Source of the DNA: Acidovorax soli
Lineage (GTDB): Bacteria; Pseudomonadota; Gammaproteobacteria; Burkholderiales; Burkholderiaceae_C
Length of the DNA stretch: 64,000 nt
Direction of reading: 5' to 3'
NCBI RefSeq assembly: GCF_014207955.1
Contig: NZ_JACHLK010000010.1
Location: 124,001-188,000, forward strand
The position numbers and the translations under genes were made by a program. The notes beneath the pieces are model-generated. The model ran no database searches. It was not told the DNA's origin and saw nothing but the letters and a program-made list of their open reading frames with translations. This document shows, in pieces, positions 40,616 to 48,924 of the stretch. The number at the start of each line of letters is the position of its first letter. Within the stretch, counting starts at the first letter, position 1.

Positions 40616-41626
40616 ATGGCTGAACACACCACCATGCAGGCCGTGCAACTGCAGGCCACCGGCGGCCCCGAAGTCCTGTCCCTGGTCGATCTGCCGCTGC
40701 CCCAACCTGGCCCGGGCCAGGTGCGCGTGCGCGCCCATGCCATTGGCGCGGGCGGGCCCGACGTGCTGATCCGCAACGGCACCTACAAATGGATGCCTCC
40801 GCTGCCCGCCGTGCCCGGCAACGAGCTGGCCGGCGTGGTGGACGCCGTGGGCCCGGGCGTGGAGCGCCTGGCCGTGGGCGAGCGGGTGCTGGTGAGCGCG
40901 CGCGAGCTGCCCCAGCGCGGCGGCTGCTACGTGCAGGCCATCTGCGTGGACCAGGCCGTGCCCTTCGTGCTGCCCGCCAGCATTGCCTTCGACGATGCGG
41001 TGAGCCTGGGCAATTTTCAGCTGGCGCTGGCGCTCTTGGCCAGCAACGGCAATCTGCCGGCCCAGGCCATCCTGGTGCCAGGGGCCGCTGGCGGCGTGGC
41101 CACGGCGCTGGCCCAGGTGGCGCGCTCGCGCGGGCTGCGCGTGATCGGCACCGCTTCCAGCGCGGAGAAGCGGGCCTTTGCGCTGGAGAACGGTGTCACC
41201 GACCTGGTCGATGGCGGCGATCTGCAGGCGCTGCCGCAGCGCGTGATAGAGCTCACGGGCGGGCGCGGCGTGGACCTGGCCTTCGACCATGTGGGCGCGC
41301 AACTCTTCATCGCCTGCCTGCGTTCGCTCGCGCCCTCGGGCATGGCGGTGTCGTACAACATCCTGGCCGGCCCACCCTCGGCCGACGTGTTCGACGAGCT
41401 GCGCAAGCTGCTCGCCAGGAGCCTGGCGATCCGCACCTTCTCCATCCACGCGGTGGATGCCGACATCGTGCAGCGCCGCGGCCTGATGGAGCAGGCCATT
41501 GCGCTCATGGCCAGCGGCCAGGTGCGTGCGCCGCGTGCGATGCGCCTGCCCCTGGCCCAGGCACGCCAAGCCCACGAGCTGCTGGACAGCGGCGGCACGC
41601 TGGGCAAGCTGGTTCTCGTCCCTTGA
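40616..41626 (+). CDS. NAD(P)H:quinone oxidoreductase-like MDR protein
   Basis: The 336-residue protein is a zinc-free MDR enzyme of the quinone reductase / enoyl reductase group. It has a GroES-like domain with VPGNELAGVVDAVGPGV, a nucleotide-binding motif VPGAAGGVATALAQVA and the later TGGRGVDLAFDHVG. There are no zinc-ligand cysteines. It probably reduces a double bond or quinone intermediate. The start is 2 bp after the DUF1185 stop. Confidence 0.9.
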   Translation: MAEHTTMQAVQLQATGGPEVLSLVDLPLPQPGPGQVRVRAHAIGAGGPDVLIRNGTYKWMPPLPAVPGNELAGVVDAVGPGVERLAVGERVLVSARELPQRGGCYVQAICVDQAVPFVLPASIAFDDAVSLGNFQLALALLASNGNLPAQAILVPGAAGGVATALAQVARSRGLRVIGTASSAEKRAFALENGVTDLVDGGDLQALPQRVIELTGGRGVDLAFDHVGAQLFIACLRSLAPSGMAVSYNILAGPPSADVFDELRKLLARSLAIRTFSIHAVDADIVQRRGLMEQAIALMASGQVRAPRAMRLPLAQARQAHELLDSGGTLGKLVLVP

Positions 41627-41645
41627 TCTCCCGGAGCTTGTCCGT

Positions 41646-42206
41646 ATGAACCCACCCTACACCGCCAACCTGTCGCACTGCGGCATCTTCTGCCGCGACC
41701 TGGAGGTGATGAAGCGCTTTTACACCGGCGTGTTCGACATGCAGGAGACCGACCGCGGCGAGGGCGTGACCTTCCGCTTCGAGATCGTGTTCCTCAGCGG
41801 CCGCGAGGACCAGCACCACCAGCTGGTGCTGGCCGGCGGGCGCGGTGCCGACGCGCCGAGCACGGTGATGCAGCTGTCCTTCAAGGTCAAGACTATCGAC
41901 CACCTGCGCGAGGCACGCCGCCGCGCCCTGGCCCTGGGCGCGACGAAGATGCGCGGGCTGAACCACGGCAATGCCATTTCCATCTACTGCATGGACCCCG
42001 AGGACAACACCGTGGAGGTGTACCTGGATACGCCCTGGTACGTGAGCCAGCCCCACGGCGACCCGTTGGACCTGGACCAGGACGACGAGGCCATCTGGGC
42101 GCAGACCGAGCGCGTGGTGCGCACCGACCCGAGCTTCATGCCGGTGTCGGAGTGGGCTGAGCGGTTCGCCCAGCGCAGTGCCGCGTCGAAGCAGGCAGCA
42201 CCGTAG
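41646..42206 (+). CDS. VOC-superfamily protein with extradiol-dioxygenase-like triad
   Basis: The 186-residue protein is one glyoxalase/bleomycin-resistance/dioxygenase (VOC) unit. Likely metal ligands are the first His (LSHCGIFCRDL), a second His in REDQHHQLVL and the Glu in DNTVEVYLDTPWY. The C-terminal PWYVSQPHGDPLDLDQDDEAI resembles single-domain catechol (biphenyl-2,3-diol-type) dioxygenases. It could be the ring-cleavage step between the flavin hydroxylase and the FAH enzyme. The ATG at 41646 is 19 bp after the quinone oxidoreductase gene. Confidence 0.85.
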   Translation: MNPPYTANLSHCGIFCRDLEVMKRFYTGVFDMQETDRGEGVTFRFEIVFLSGREDQHHQLVLAGGRGADAPSTVMQLSFKVKTIDHLREARRRALALGATKMRGLNHGNAISIYCMDPEDNTVEVYLDTPWYVSQPHGDPLDLDQDDEAIWAQTERVVRTDPSFMPVSEWAERFAQRSAASKQAAP

Positions 42207-42216
42207 AACGGGCTCT

Positions 42217-43668
42217 TCACACGCCGGCCGCACCCGGGCCCTCGGTGGGCCCAGCGATCGGCAACCATGCGCTGGCGACCAGGCCCGGCCCGAGCGGCGC
42301 CGGCTCCAGCGCCAGCCGACCGCCCATCAGCTGCGCGTAGCGTGACACGATGGACAGGCCCAGCCCCGCGCCCTGGCCCAGGCGCACGCCATGGTCGCCC
42401 TGCGCCCAGCGCTGTTGCAGCTGCAGGGCCAGCGCGGCATCCACGCCGGGACCGTTGTCGGCCACGCTCAGCACGGCGTGGCCCTCGCGCACCTGCAGTG
42501 CCACGGTGATGCGCGGCGGCTGGCCGCGCCCGTAGCGCAGGGCGTTGTCCAGCAGGTTGTTCAGAATGCCTTCGATGAGTGCGGTGTGGGCGCGCACCTG
42601 CACGGCCTGTTCCAGGCCATCGGCGCCCAGGTCCACGCCCAGGGCATCCGCGCGGGGCAGAAAGCGCAGCAGCACATCGCGCACCAGGGTGTGCAGCGGC
42701 ACGGCCTGCAGGGCCAGGGCGGTGCCGCCCTCGGCCGCGCGGGCCAGCGCGAGCAACTGGTCCACCGTGCGGCTGGCGCGCTGCTCGGACTCGGCGATGC
42801 CTTGGAGTTCGCTGCGCCAGACCGCGGGATCGCTCTGCGCCAGCGCGTGGGCGGCCTGCGCGCGGATGCCGGCGAGTGGCGTGCGCAGCTCGTGCGCCAC
42901 GTTGCCCGCGAACTCGCGCTGGGCGTGCAGGCTGTGCTGCACCCGCGCGAGCAGGCCATCGAGGGCTTCGCCCAGGCGCTGCACGTCGCTGCTGCCGGCC
43001 TGCTGCGTCAGCGCCGGGGGCAGTGGCGCGAGATCGGCCGCGTCGCGCCGGTCCACGGCATCCTGCAAGGTGGTCAGCGGGCGCAGCTCGCGGTCGATGC
43101 CACGCAGCAGCCAGGAGCCCAGCACCACCAGCAGCCAGAGCTGGGCCAGCCCCGCGTACACCAGCAGGCGGCGCAGCAGGTGCGTGCGCTCGGTCGTGGT
43201 CTGCGCCATGACCACGGTGAACGACGGCGTCCCCGCCGTGTGCAGGCTCACGCGGCGCAGGTCCTGGCCCGCGCGCAGCAACTGCGAGAACGCATGGCTG
43301 CTGCCCGGGGCGATTGAGCTGGGCGCCAGATCGTGGTCGCCTGCGATGAAGCGGCCATCGGGCCCGTAGACGGCAAACCACACGGTCTCGCTCTGGTCGA
43401 AGCGCAGCAGATCCACCTCGCGCGGCGTCAGCTCCAGCCGCAGTGCGCTGGCGCCCGGGCCGTGGCGCTCGTCCAGGCCACCGCTGCGCACCAGGGCCGC
43501 CAGCGCATGGGCGTCGTCGAGCAGGGCCCGGTCGAAGGCCTGCGCCACGAAGTGGTTGCCCACGCCGAGCACGATCGCGCTGCCCAGCCCCCAGACCAGG
43601 AGCAGCGAGAGCAGCACGCGCCGCCCTAGGCGCTGGCGCAGCGCCGGGGGCCTAGGTGCTGGAGGCAT
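42217..43668 (-). CDS. tctE: Sensor histidine kinase, TctE-like
   Basis: The 483-residue membrane kinase has TM1 (about residues 17-38), a periplasmic sensor loop and TM2 (about 168-190). A HisKA domain follows with phospho-acceptor His in NVAHELRTPLAGI, then an HATPase_c domain with N box LNNLLDNALRYG, G1 box VADNGPGV and G2 box GAGLGLSIV. Its gene overlaps the response regulator gene by 17 bp. The pair is divergent from tctBA, as TctD/TctE are placed next to tripartite tricarboxylate transporters. The symbol rests on context. Confidence 0.85.
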   Translation of the reverse strand: MPPAPRPPALRQRLGRRVLLSLLLVWGLGSAIVLGVGNHFVAQAFDRALLDDAHALAALVRSGGLDERHGPGASALRLELTPREVDLLRFDQSETVWFAVYGPDGRFIAGDHDLAPSSIAPGSSHAFSQLLRAGQDLRRVSLHTAGTPSFTVVMAQTTTERTHLLRRLLVYAGLAQLWLLVVLGSWLLRGIDRELRPLTTLQDAVDRRDAADLAPLPPALTQQAGSSDVQRLGEALDGLLARVQHSLHAQREFAGNVAHELRTPLAGIRAQAAHALAQSDPAVWRSELQGIAESEQRASRTVDQLLALARAAEGGTALALQAVPLHTLVRDVLLRFLPRADALGVDLGADGLEQAVQVRAHTALIEGILNNLLDNALRYGRGQPPRITVALQVREGHAVLSVADNGPGVDAALALQLQQRWAQGDHGVRLGQGAGLGLSIVSRYAQLMGGRLALEPAPLGPGLVASAWLPIAGPTEGPGAAGV

Positions 43669-44350
43669 CGTCCTCGAGCACGTAGCCCAGCCCGCGCAGC
43701 GTGCGTATGCCCGCGCCGCTGCCTGCGATCTTGCGGCGCAGGCGCGAGAACGAGGCCTCCAGCGCGTTGTCGGCCACCGCCTCGCCCGCGTCCGATAGGC
43801 GCGCCGAGAGGTCGCCCTTGCTCAGCACGCGGCCGGGCGGCGTCATCAGCTCCCACAGCAGGTCGAATTCGCGCGCAGGCAGCTCCAGCGGCTGCCCGGC
43901 GATGCTCACGCGGCGTGCCTGCCGGTCCAGTGCCAGACGGCCCACGGTGACCCGGTCAGCCGTGCCGCTGGCACGGCGCAGCAGTGCGCGCAGGCGCGCT
44001 TCCACCTCCTTGAGCTCGTAGGGCTTGCCCAGGTAGTCGTCGGCCCCGGCATCGAGCCCGGCGATGCGCTCCTCGGTGCTGTCGCGTGCGCTGAGCACCA
44101 GCACCGGCGTGCGGTCGCCGCGTGCGCGCGCCGTGCGCAGGGCGGTGAGCCCGCTGCCCAGGCCGCTGCGCGCGTGGGCCGCATGGGGCAGGTTCAGGTC
44201 CAGCAGCACGGCGTCGAAGGCCTGCACGGCCCACCAGTGCTGGGCCTCTTGCACGGTATGGGCCAGTTCGACGCGGTGGCCCGCGTTCTCCAGGCCGCGG
44301 GCCATGGTGCGGCTCAGCACGGGGTCGTCTTCCACCAACAGGAGGCGCAT
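43652..44350 (-). CDS. tctD: OmpR-family response regulator, TctD-like
   Basis: The 232-residue protein has a receiver domain (about residues 1-125): acidic pair ED near residue 8, phospho-acceptor Asp in VLLDLNLPHA near 52, and Lys in YLGKPYE near 113. A C-terminal OmpR winged helix covers about 135-225 (PAREFDLLWELM, ALEASFSRLRRKI, IRTLRGLGYVLE). GGAGG precedes the ATG. It is 133 bp from divergent tctB, which it presumably activates. Confidence 0.88.
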   Translation of the reverse strand: MRLLLVEDDPVLSRTMARGLENAGHRVELAHTVQEAQHWWAVQAFDAVLLDLNLPHAAHARSGLGSGLTALRTARARGDRTPVLVLSARDSTEERIAGLDAGADDYLGKPYELKEVEARLRALLRRASGTADRVTVGRLALDRQARRVSIAGQPLELPAREFDLLWELMTPPGRVLSKGDLSARLSDAGEAVADNALEASFSRLRRKIAGSGAGIRTLRGLGYVLEDDASST

Positions 44351-44483
44351 GGGATGCAGGTGCTACGTGGAATTACGCATGGCCGAGATCAGCCAGCGAT
44401 CAGGTTCGATGGGAATAGTCGCCACGCCAGCATACCCCAGCCATGGGCGTGCTTCCTCAAACCTTCATGGAGACAACATTTTC

Positions 44484-44906
44484 ATGGTCAACCGCAATAT
44501 GGTCCGGGGCTTCGCCCTGATGGCCCTGGCGCTGGGCTTCGGCCTGCCGTCGATGGGCTACTCGCTGGGATCGCTCGGGCGCGCCGGCCCGGGGCTCTTC
44601 CCCTTCATTGTCAGCTGCATGCTGTTTGCCATCGGCGCCATCACCGTGGTGCGCGCGCGCCTGGTGGCACCGGTGCCGATGGACTTCCACTTCCGCAACA
44701 TCGCCATCATCCTCGCCAGCCTGTGCGGCTTCGCGGCCATCTCGCACTTCGTGAACATGGTTGCGGGCATCGTCTTCCTGGTGTTCTGCGCGGGCTTTGC
44801 GGGCACCTCGTACTCGGTGGTGCGCAACCTCAAGATCGCCGCGGTGCTGCTGTGCATCGCCTTCATGTTCCAGAAGCTGCTGGGCGTCAACCTGCCGTTG
44901 TACTGA
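44484..44906 (+). CDS. tctB: Tripartite tricarboxylate transporter small membrane subunit TctB
   Basis: The 140-residue protein has four predicted TM helices (about residues 8-28, 38-58, 75-100 and 108-135) and the TctB pattern GSLGRAGPGLFPFIVSCML. With TctA it forms the membrane part of a secondary carboxylate importer. It is 7 bp from tctA. A tctC gene, which normally precedes tctB, is absent. Confidence 0.9.
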   Translation: MVNRNMVRGFALMALALGFGLPSMGYSLGSLGRAGPGLFPFIVSCMLFAIGAITVVRARLVAPVPMDFHFRNIAIILASLCGFAAISHFVNMVAGIVFLVFCAGFAGTSYSVVRNLKIAAVLLCIAFMFQKLLGVNLPLY

Positions 44907-44913
44907 GGTCGCC

Positions 44914-46428
44914 ATGGACGTTCTCCACAACCTCGCGTTCGGCTTCGGCCACGCACTGACACTGCAGAACCTGATGTTCTGCGCCCTGGGATGCACCGTG
45001 GGCACCCTGGTGGGCCTGCTGCCGGGCCTGGGCCCGCTGGCCACCATCAGCCTGCTGCTGCCGCTGACCTATTCCATCGACACCACCGGCGCACTCATCA
45101 TGCTGGCCGGCATCTACTATGGGGCGCAGTACGGCGACAGCGTGAGCGCCATCACCATGAAGATCCCGCACGCCAGCTCCATTGTGGCGTGCATCGACGG
45201 CTACCAGCTCACATTAAAGGGCAAGACGGGCCTGGCGCTGTTCACGGCAGGGGTCTCCAGTTTCATCGGCGGCACGGTGGCCATCGTGGTGCTGGCCTTT
45301 CTGGCGCCCAGCCTGGGCGAGGTGGCCTTCCTCTTCGGACCGGCGGACTATTGCGCGCTGATGCTGGTGGGTTTTGTCTGCGTGAGCTTCGTCACCACCG
45401 GCAGCCTGCTCAACGGCCTGGCCATGTGCATGGTGGGCGTGCTGCTGGGTTCGGTCGGCACCGACGTGAACAGCGGCCTGGCGCGCTTCACCTTCGACAT
45501 GCCCTTCCTGGCCGACGGCGTGGGCATCGTGAGCATTGCGCTGGGCTGCTTCGGCATTGCCGAGATCGCCAAGAACCTTGATTCGCGCGAAGAGCGCTCG
45601 CCCTTCAACGGCAAGATCAAGCTCATCCCCACCTGGCCCGAGTTCAAGCGCATCATCCCCAGCGCGCTGCGCGGCAGCGTGGTGGGCTCCATCCTGGGCA
45701 TCCTGCCCGGCGGTGGCCCGGTGATCGCCCAGTTCGCAGCCTATGCCCTGGACAAGAAGGTCAGCAAGTACAAGCACGAGATCGGCAATGGCTCCATCGA
45801 GGGCGTGGCCGGCCAGGCCGCGGCCGACGAGGCCGCTGCGCGCACCAGCTTCATCCCGCTGATGAGCATCGGCATCCCCGAGAACGCCGTCATGGCGCTG
45901 ATGATGGCGGCCTTCATCATCAAGGGCATCCAGCCCGGCCCCAACATGATCGCCGGCCACCCCGAGCTGTTCTGGGGCCTGGTGGCCAGCATGTGGATCG
46001 GCAACTGCTTCTTGCTGATCCTGAACGTGCCGCTGGTGCGCTACTGGCTGTCGGTGTTCAAGATCCCGTACAACGTGCTGTTCCCGGCCATCTTGTTCTT
46101 CTGCTGCATCGGCACCTACAGCATCAACAACAACCTGGACGACGTGTTCATCACCGTGGCCTTCGGCGCCCTGGGCTATCTGTTCATGCGGCTGGAGATG
46201 GACCCCTCGCCGCTGATGCTGGGCTTCATCCTGGGCCCCATGCTGGAGGAGAACTTCCGCCGCTCCATGCTGCTGTCGCGCGGCAGCTTCGAGGTGTTCG
46301 TGAACCGCCCCATCAGCGGCACGCTGATCGGCCTGATCGCGCTGTTCATCCTGTGGCAGACGGTGTCGTTCTTCCGCCAGCGCGGGGGCAGTTCCAAGGT
46401 GCTGGAGGCCCAGCCGGCGGCGACCTGA
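44914..46428 (+). CDS. tctA: Tripartite tricarboxylate transporter large membrane subunit TctA
   Basis: The 504-residue polytopic membrane protein (about 11-12 TM helices) has the TctA signatures GTLVGLLPGLGPLATISLLLP, YGAQYGDSVSAI, VVGSILGILPGGGPVIAQF and PLMSIGIPENAVMALMM. Its ion-coupled import depends on a Bug/TctC receptor. It is followed by a strong terminator at 46457-46490, so tctBA is a complete unit. Confidence 0.95.
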   Translation: MDVLHNLAFGFGHALTLQNLMFCALGCTVGTLVGLLPGLGPLATISLLLPLTYSIDTTGALIMLAGIYYGAQYGDSVSAITMKIPHASSIVACIDGYQLTLKGKTGLALFTAGVSSFIGGTVAIVVLAFLAPSLGEVAFLFGPADYCALMLVGFVCVSFVTTGSLLNGLAMCMVGVLLGSVGTDVNSGLARFTFDMPFLADGVGIVSIALGCFGIAEIAKNLDSREERSPFNGKIKLIPTWPEFKRIIPSALRGSVVGSILGILPGGGPVIAQFAAYALDKKVSKYKHEIGNGSIEGVAGQAAADEAAARTSFIPLMSIGIPENAVMALMMAAFIIKGIQPGPNMIAGHPELFWGLVASMWIGNCFLLILNVPLVRYWLSVFKIPYNVLFPAILFFCCIGTYSINNNLDDVFITVAFGALGYLFMRLEMDPSPLMLGFILGPMLEENFRRSMLLSRGSFEVFVNRPISGTLIGLIALFILWQTVSFFRQRGGSSKVLEAQPAAT

Positions 46429-46456
46429 GACTTCGGTTTCGGTCGGCGATGGCGAA

Positions 46457-46490
46457 AAAAGGGCTGGCCGCCATAGCGGCCAGCCCTTTT
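46457..46490 (+). terminator. Intrinsic terminator of tctBA
   Basis: A4 followed by GGGCTGGCCGC (46461-46471), loop CATA, GCGGCCAGCCC (46476-46486) and TTTT. The stem is 11 perfect base pairs. The A-run and T-run make it usable on both strands. Confidence 0.92.
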
Positions 46491-46695
46491 GCCTTTCACG
46501 GGTGCCGGCCCTGCCGAAGACAGCCTTGGCGCCGCCGGCCATGCCGTGCCGAGGTGTGGGGGGACTGCGCTTTGTTCCGTGTGCCCTTGGCGCCATGAGA
46601 AAATAGCGCTATCGTGGGGCTGAAAGGATGCGCCAACGCAGTCAACGCCCCCAGTTTCCTTGAGAATCCAGGGCAAGCCAGTAGGCATGGGGCTT

Positions 46696-46718
46696 GCCGA
46701 TCCCGGCTCCGGGCACCA
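46696..46718 (+). other. Relic of a tRNA 3' end (tRNA-Leu-like)
   Basis: GCCG-GATCCCGGC-TCCGGGC-ACCA is a T-arm 3' half, a 7-nt acceptor strand and ACCA. Relative to a normal T arm, about four bases (GTTC) are missing and no 5' half (GCCCGGA...) is found upstream. It may be a degraded tRNA or an old attachment-site fragment. It ends 17 bp before the next gene's ATG. The rest of the 307-bp gap holds only the tctA terminator and nothing else I recognise. Confidence 0.45.
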
Positions 46719-46735
46719 TTACGATTCGAAAAATC

Positions 46736-47374
46736 ATGTCAAGTTACAACGCACCCTTCGAAATCCACGTCCACGGACAGGTCCAGCTGCGCGCGGATGC
46801 CAGCTTCGAGCAGATCCAGGAGGCCTTGAAACCCTTGTGGAAGTATGCGGGCGCGCGCTCGCTGGCCGATGGCGCCGCCAGCGCCTATGAGGAAGAGCCC
46901 GGCATCAAGTACGACGCGCAGGAGCACCTGCTGCAGATGTGCTGGACGGTGCGCGGTGACGAGGACTTCCGCCAGTCGCTCGACGAGATGTGCATGAGCC
47001 TCAATGAACTGTCCGAACTGGGCGCAGCCATCGAGGTCACCTTCTACGACGCGGACTTCGATGAAGAGGACGAAGGCGCCGAAGGCGCTGAGTCGCGCGA
47101 CGACTTCCTGATGCTCTTCGTAGGCCCCACGCCCGCCGCCATCATGCAGGTACAGCGCGACCTGCTGGTGCAGGACGTGGTGAACATGATGGAACGCCAT
47201 TTCGACGGCGCCGAGCTCGGTGGCGTGGTGGCCGAGATCGACAAGCTGTTCAGCCAGCGCTTTGACGCGCTGGTGAACTCGCTGGAGATCGGCAAGCCGC
47301 CACGCGGCGGCAGCGGTGGCGCGGGCGGCAGCGGCCATGGTGGTGGCGGCCGCCGGCCACGCCACCTGCACTGA
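46736..47374 (+). CDS. Conserved hypothetical acidic protein
   Basis: I do not recognise this 212-residue cytoplasmic protein with confidence. The main part (about residues 1-185) is acidic with a predicted alpha/beta mix (FEIHVHGQVQLRADASFEQI, WTVRGDEDFRQSLDEMC, DDFLMLFVGPTPAAIMQ, VNMMERHFDGAELGGVV). The end is a Gly/Arg-rich tail. There is no signal or TM segment. Codon use fits a resident chromosomal gene. It is followed 61 bp later by a metallopeptidase gene on the same strand. Confidence 0.72.
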   Translation: MSSYNAPFEIHVHGQVQLRADASFEQIQEALKPLWKYAGARSLADGAASAYEEEPGIKYDAQEHLLQMCWTVRGDEDFRQSLDEMCMSLNELSELGAAIEVTFYDADFDEEDEGAEGAESRDDFLMLFVGPTPAAIMQVQRDLLVQDVVNMMERHFDGAELGGVVAEIDKLFSQRFDALVNSLEIGKPPRGGSGGAGGSGHGGGGRRPRHLH

Positions 47375-47435
47375 CGGCGCGCGCACCCCATCCGATGGCT
47401 TGCTGCAAGCCCTGCCGGTGCAGGGTGTCTGGCGC

Positions 47436-47972
47436 ATGACGACGACCGCTCCCGTACAGCTGCCCTACCTGCAGTCCTACCCCGCGCCCCTGCAGCAGCA
47501 GGCGCGCGAGCTGCTCGCCCAGGGCCGTCTGGGCGCGGCGCTGCTGAGGAAGTACCCGGACGCCCATGCCGTGCGCAGCGACAAGGCGCTGTACGACTAT
47601 GCGCAGGAGCTGAAAAACCGCCACCTGCGCAATGCCGGCACCATCAACAAGGTGCTGTTCGACAACAAGATCCATGTGGTGCGGCATGCCCTGGGCCTGC
47701 ACACCACTGTCTCGCGAGTGCAGGGCAACCGGCTTGCGACCAAGCACGAGATCCGCATCGCCGCGATGTTCAAGCAGGGCCCTGATGAGTTCCTGCGCAT
47801 GATCGTCGTGCACGAGCTCGCGCACCTGCGCGAGAAGGGCCATGGCAAGGCCTTCTACCAGCTGTGCCAGCACATGGAGCCGCAGTACCACCAGTACGAG
47901 TTCGACCTGCGCATGTACCTGACCCATGTGGAGCACACGGGCGAGCGCCTGTGGGGTGGCGAGCCGGCGTGA
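47436..47972 (+). CDS. YgjP/DUF45-like zinc metallopeptidase
   Basis: The 178-residue protein carries the zincin motif HELAH (VVHELAHLREKGHGKAFYQLC) with the third ligand expected in the following HGKAFY helix. This is the pattern of the YgjP/WLM (DUF45) metallopeptidase group, which is short and soluble. The upstream ORF is open, but the ATG at 47436 begins the similarity. The ribosome site is weak. Confidence 0.85.
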   Translation: MTTTAPVQLPYLQSYPAPLQQQARELLAQGRLGAALLRKYPDAHAVRSDKALYDYAQELKNRHLRNAGTINKVLFDNKIHVVRHALGLHTTVSRVQGNRLATKHEIRIAAMFKQGPDEFLRMIVVHELAHLREKGHGKAFYQLCQHMEPQYHQYEFDLRMYLTHVEHTGERLWGGEPA

Positions 47973-47976
47973 GATG

Positions 47977-48175
47977 AACACCCCCTGAGTCGCTTCGCGC
48001 CTCGGTGCCTCCCCAGAGGCGGCGGCTCTTCGGGCACGTCCAAGCCTGCGCAGGCAGGCTTGGAGCCGCGGCCCTCAGCCCCTCCCTCGACTCGCTGCGC
48101 GAGTCGGGAGGGGGACGCTCCCGGTGCGGCGGGGCGGCCCTTGCACGGGAGCACTGGCCTTGGCCGTGCCAGTTT
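47977..48175. repeat. Composite intergenic palindromic repeat with nested hairpins
   Basis: The element starts with CCCCCTGAGTCGCTTCGCGCC and ends with GGGGGACGC...GCGGCGGGGCGGCCCTTGCA...CTGGCC, matching the simple copy at 35775-35870. The middle has extra palindromes: TCCAAGCCTGC (48039-48049)/GCAGGCTTGGA (48054-48064), and CGACTCGC/GCGAGTCG within a CCCCTCC/GGAGGGG stem. It fills most of the 291-bp gap between convergent genes. Confidence 0.6.
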
Positions 48176-48263
48176 CATGCGTCGCGGGTGGCGTGCAGCG
48201 CAATGGATAACTGATACGGATTCGCCTTCATTCGGATCTTTGACGGGTGCCAGCGCCGTCAGC

Positions 48264-48923
48264 TTATTCCCATTTGCAGCGTTCCTGGGCTGGCACTGGC
48301 TCGGGGTCGGGTTTGTCGCTGTCGCGGTTGAAGTCAAAGCCCGTGATGACGACCAGGCGGCGGTAGCGCTGCGAGCCATCGGCCATGGGCTTGGCGGGCG
48401 GCGTGCCGAAGGGGGCCGATGCCTGCACGATCTTGAGCATGTGCGCGTCCAGCGTGCGGTCTTGCGATGACTGCAGCACATCGGCCTGGATCACCGCGCC
48501 GTCGTTGGCCAGGGTGATGCCCACGATGCCCTGGCCATACAGCCGCTTCCCGTCCTTGCTCGGGAAGTGGCGCGTGCCGCAGTCCTCGATGCGCTGCCGC
48601 ATGCGCGCATAGTAGGTCTTCATCGGCCCGCTCATCTTGGCGCTGGGCGATATGTACAGGTCCCGGGGCGGGTTGGCGCGGCCCTCGATCTCTGCAATGC
48701 GTGCGCGCAGCCGCTGCTTGCGCACGGTCTCGGGCATTTCCGCCAGCTGGCGCTTGAGCTCCTTGAGCAGTTCGCGCTGGGCCTTTTCCAGGTCCGCGAG
48801 TTGCCGGGCCTGTTCTGCAGGCGTGGCAGCCGGGGCCGCAGTGGCAGGGGCTTCGGTCTGCGCCGTGGCGCAGGTGGCTACCAGCACCGCCGCCAGGGCC
48901 ACGAGGGTCTGTCGGATCCGCAT
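48264..48923 (-). CDS. Exported TonB-C-like (energy transducer family) protein
   Basis: The 219-residue protein has a signal peptide (TLVALAAVLVATCATAQ), an Ala/Pro-Gln linker and coiled-coil-like region (about residues 30-80, LEKAQRELLKELKRQLAEM). A C-terminal TonB-like domain covers about 105-200 (YYARMRQRIEDCGTRHFP, GIVGITLANDGAVIQADVLQSS, LDAHMLKIVQASAPFG). It lacks an N-terminal TM anchor and so may not itself transduce energy. It starts 1 bp after the murI stop codon, so the two are one operon. Confidence 0.83.
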   Translation of the reverse strand: MRIRQTLVALAAVLVATCATAQTEAPATAAPAATPAEQARQLADLEKAQRELLKELKRQLAEMPETVRKQRLRARIAEIEGRANPPRDLYISPSAKMSGPMKTYYARMRQRIEDCGTRHFPSKDGKRLYGQGIVGITLANDGAVIQADVLQSSQDRTLDAHMLKIVQASAPFGTPPAKPMADGSQRYRRLVVITGFDFNRDSDKPDPEPVPAQERCKWE

Positions 48924-48924
48924 G

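Noticed and set aside
46614..46720. Possible tmRNA, because GGGGCTGAAAGG is followed about 80 bp later by a tRNA-like 3' end
   Set aside because: No tag-peptide reading frame, no 5' half pairing with the acceptor strand, and the length is far too short for tmRNA.
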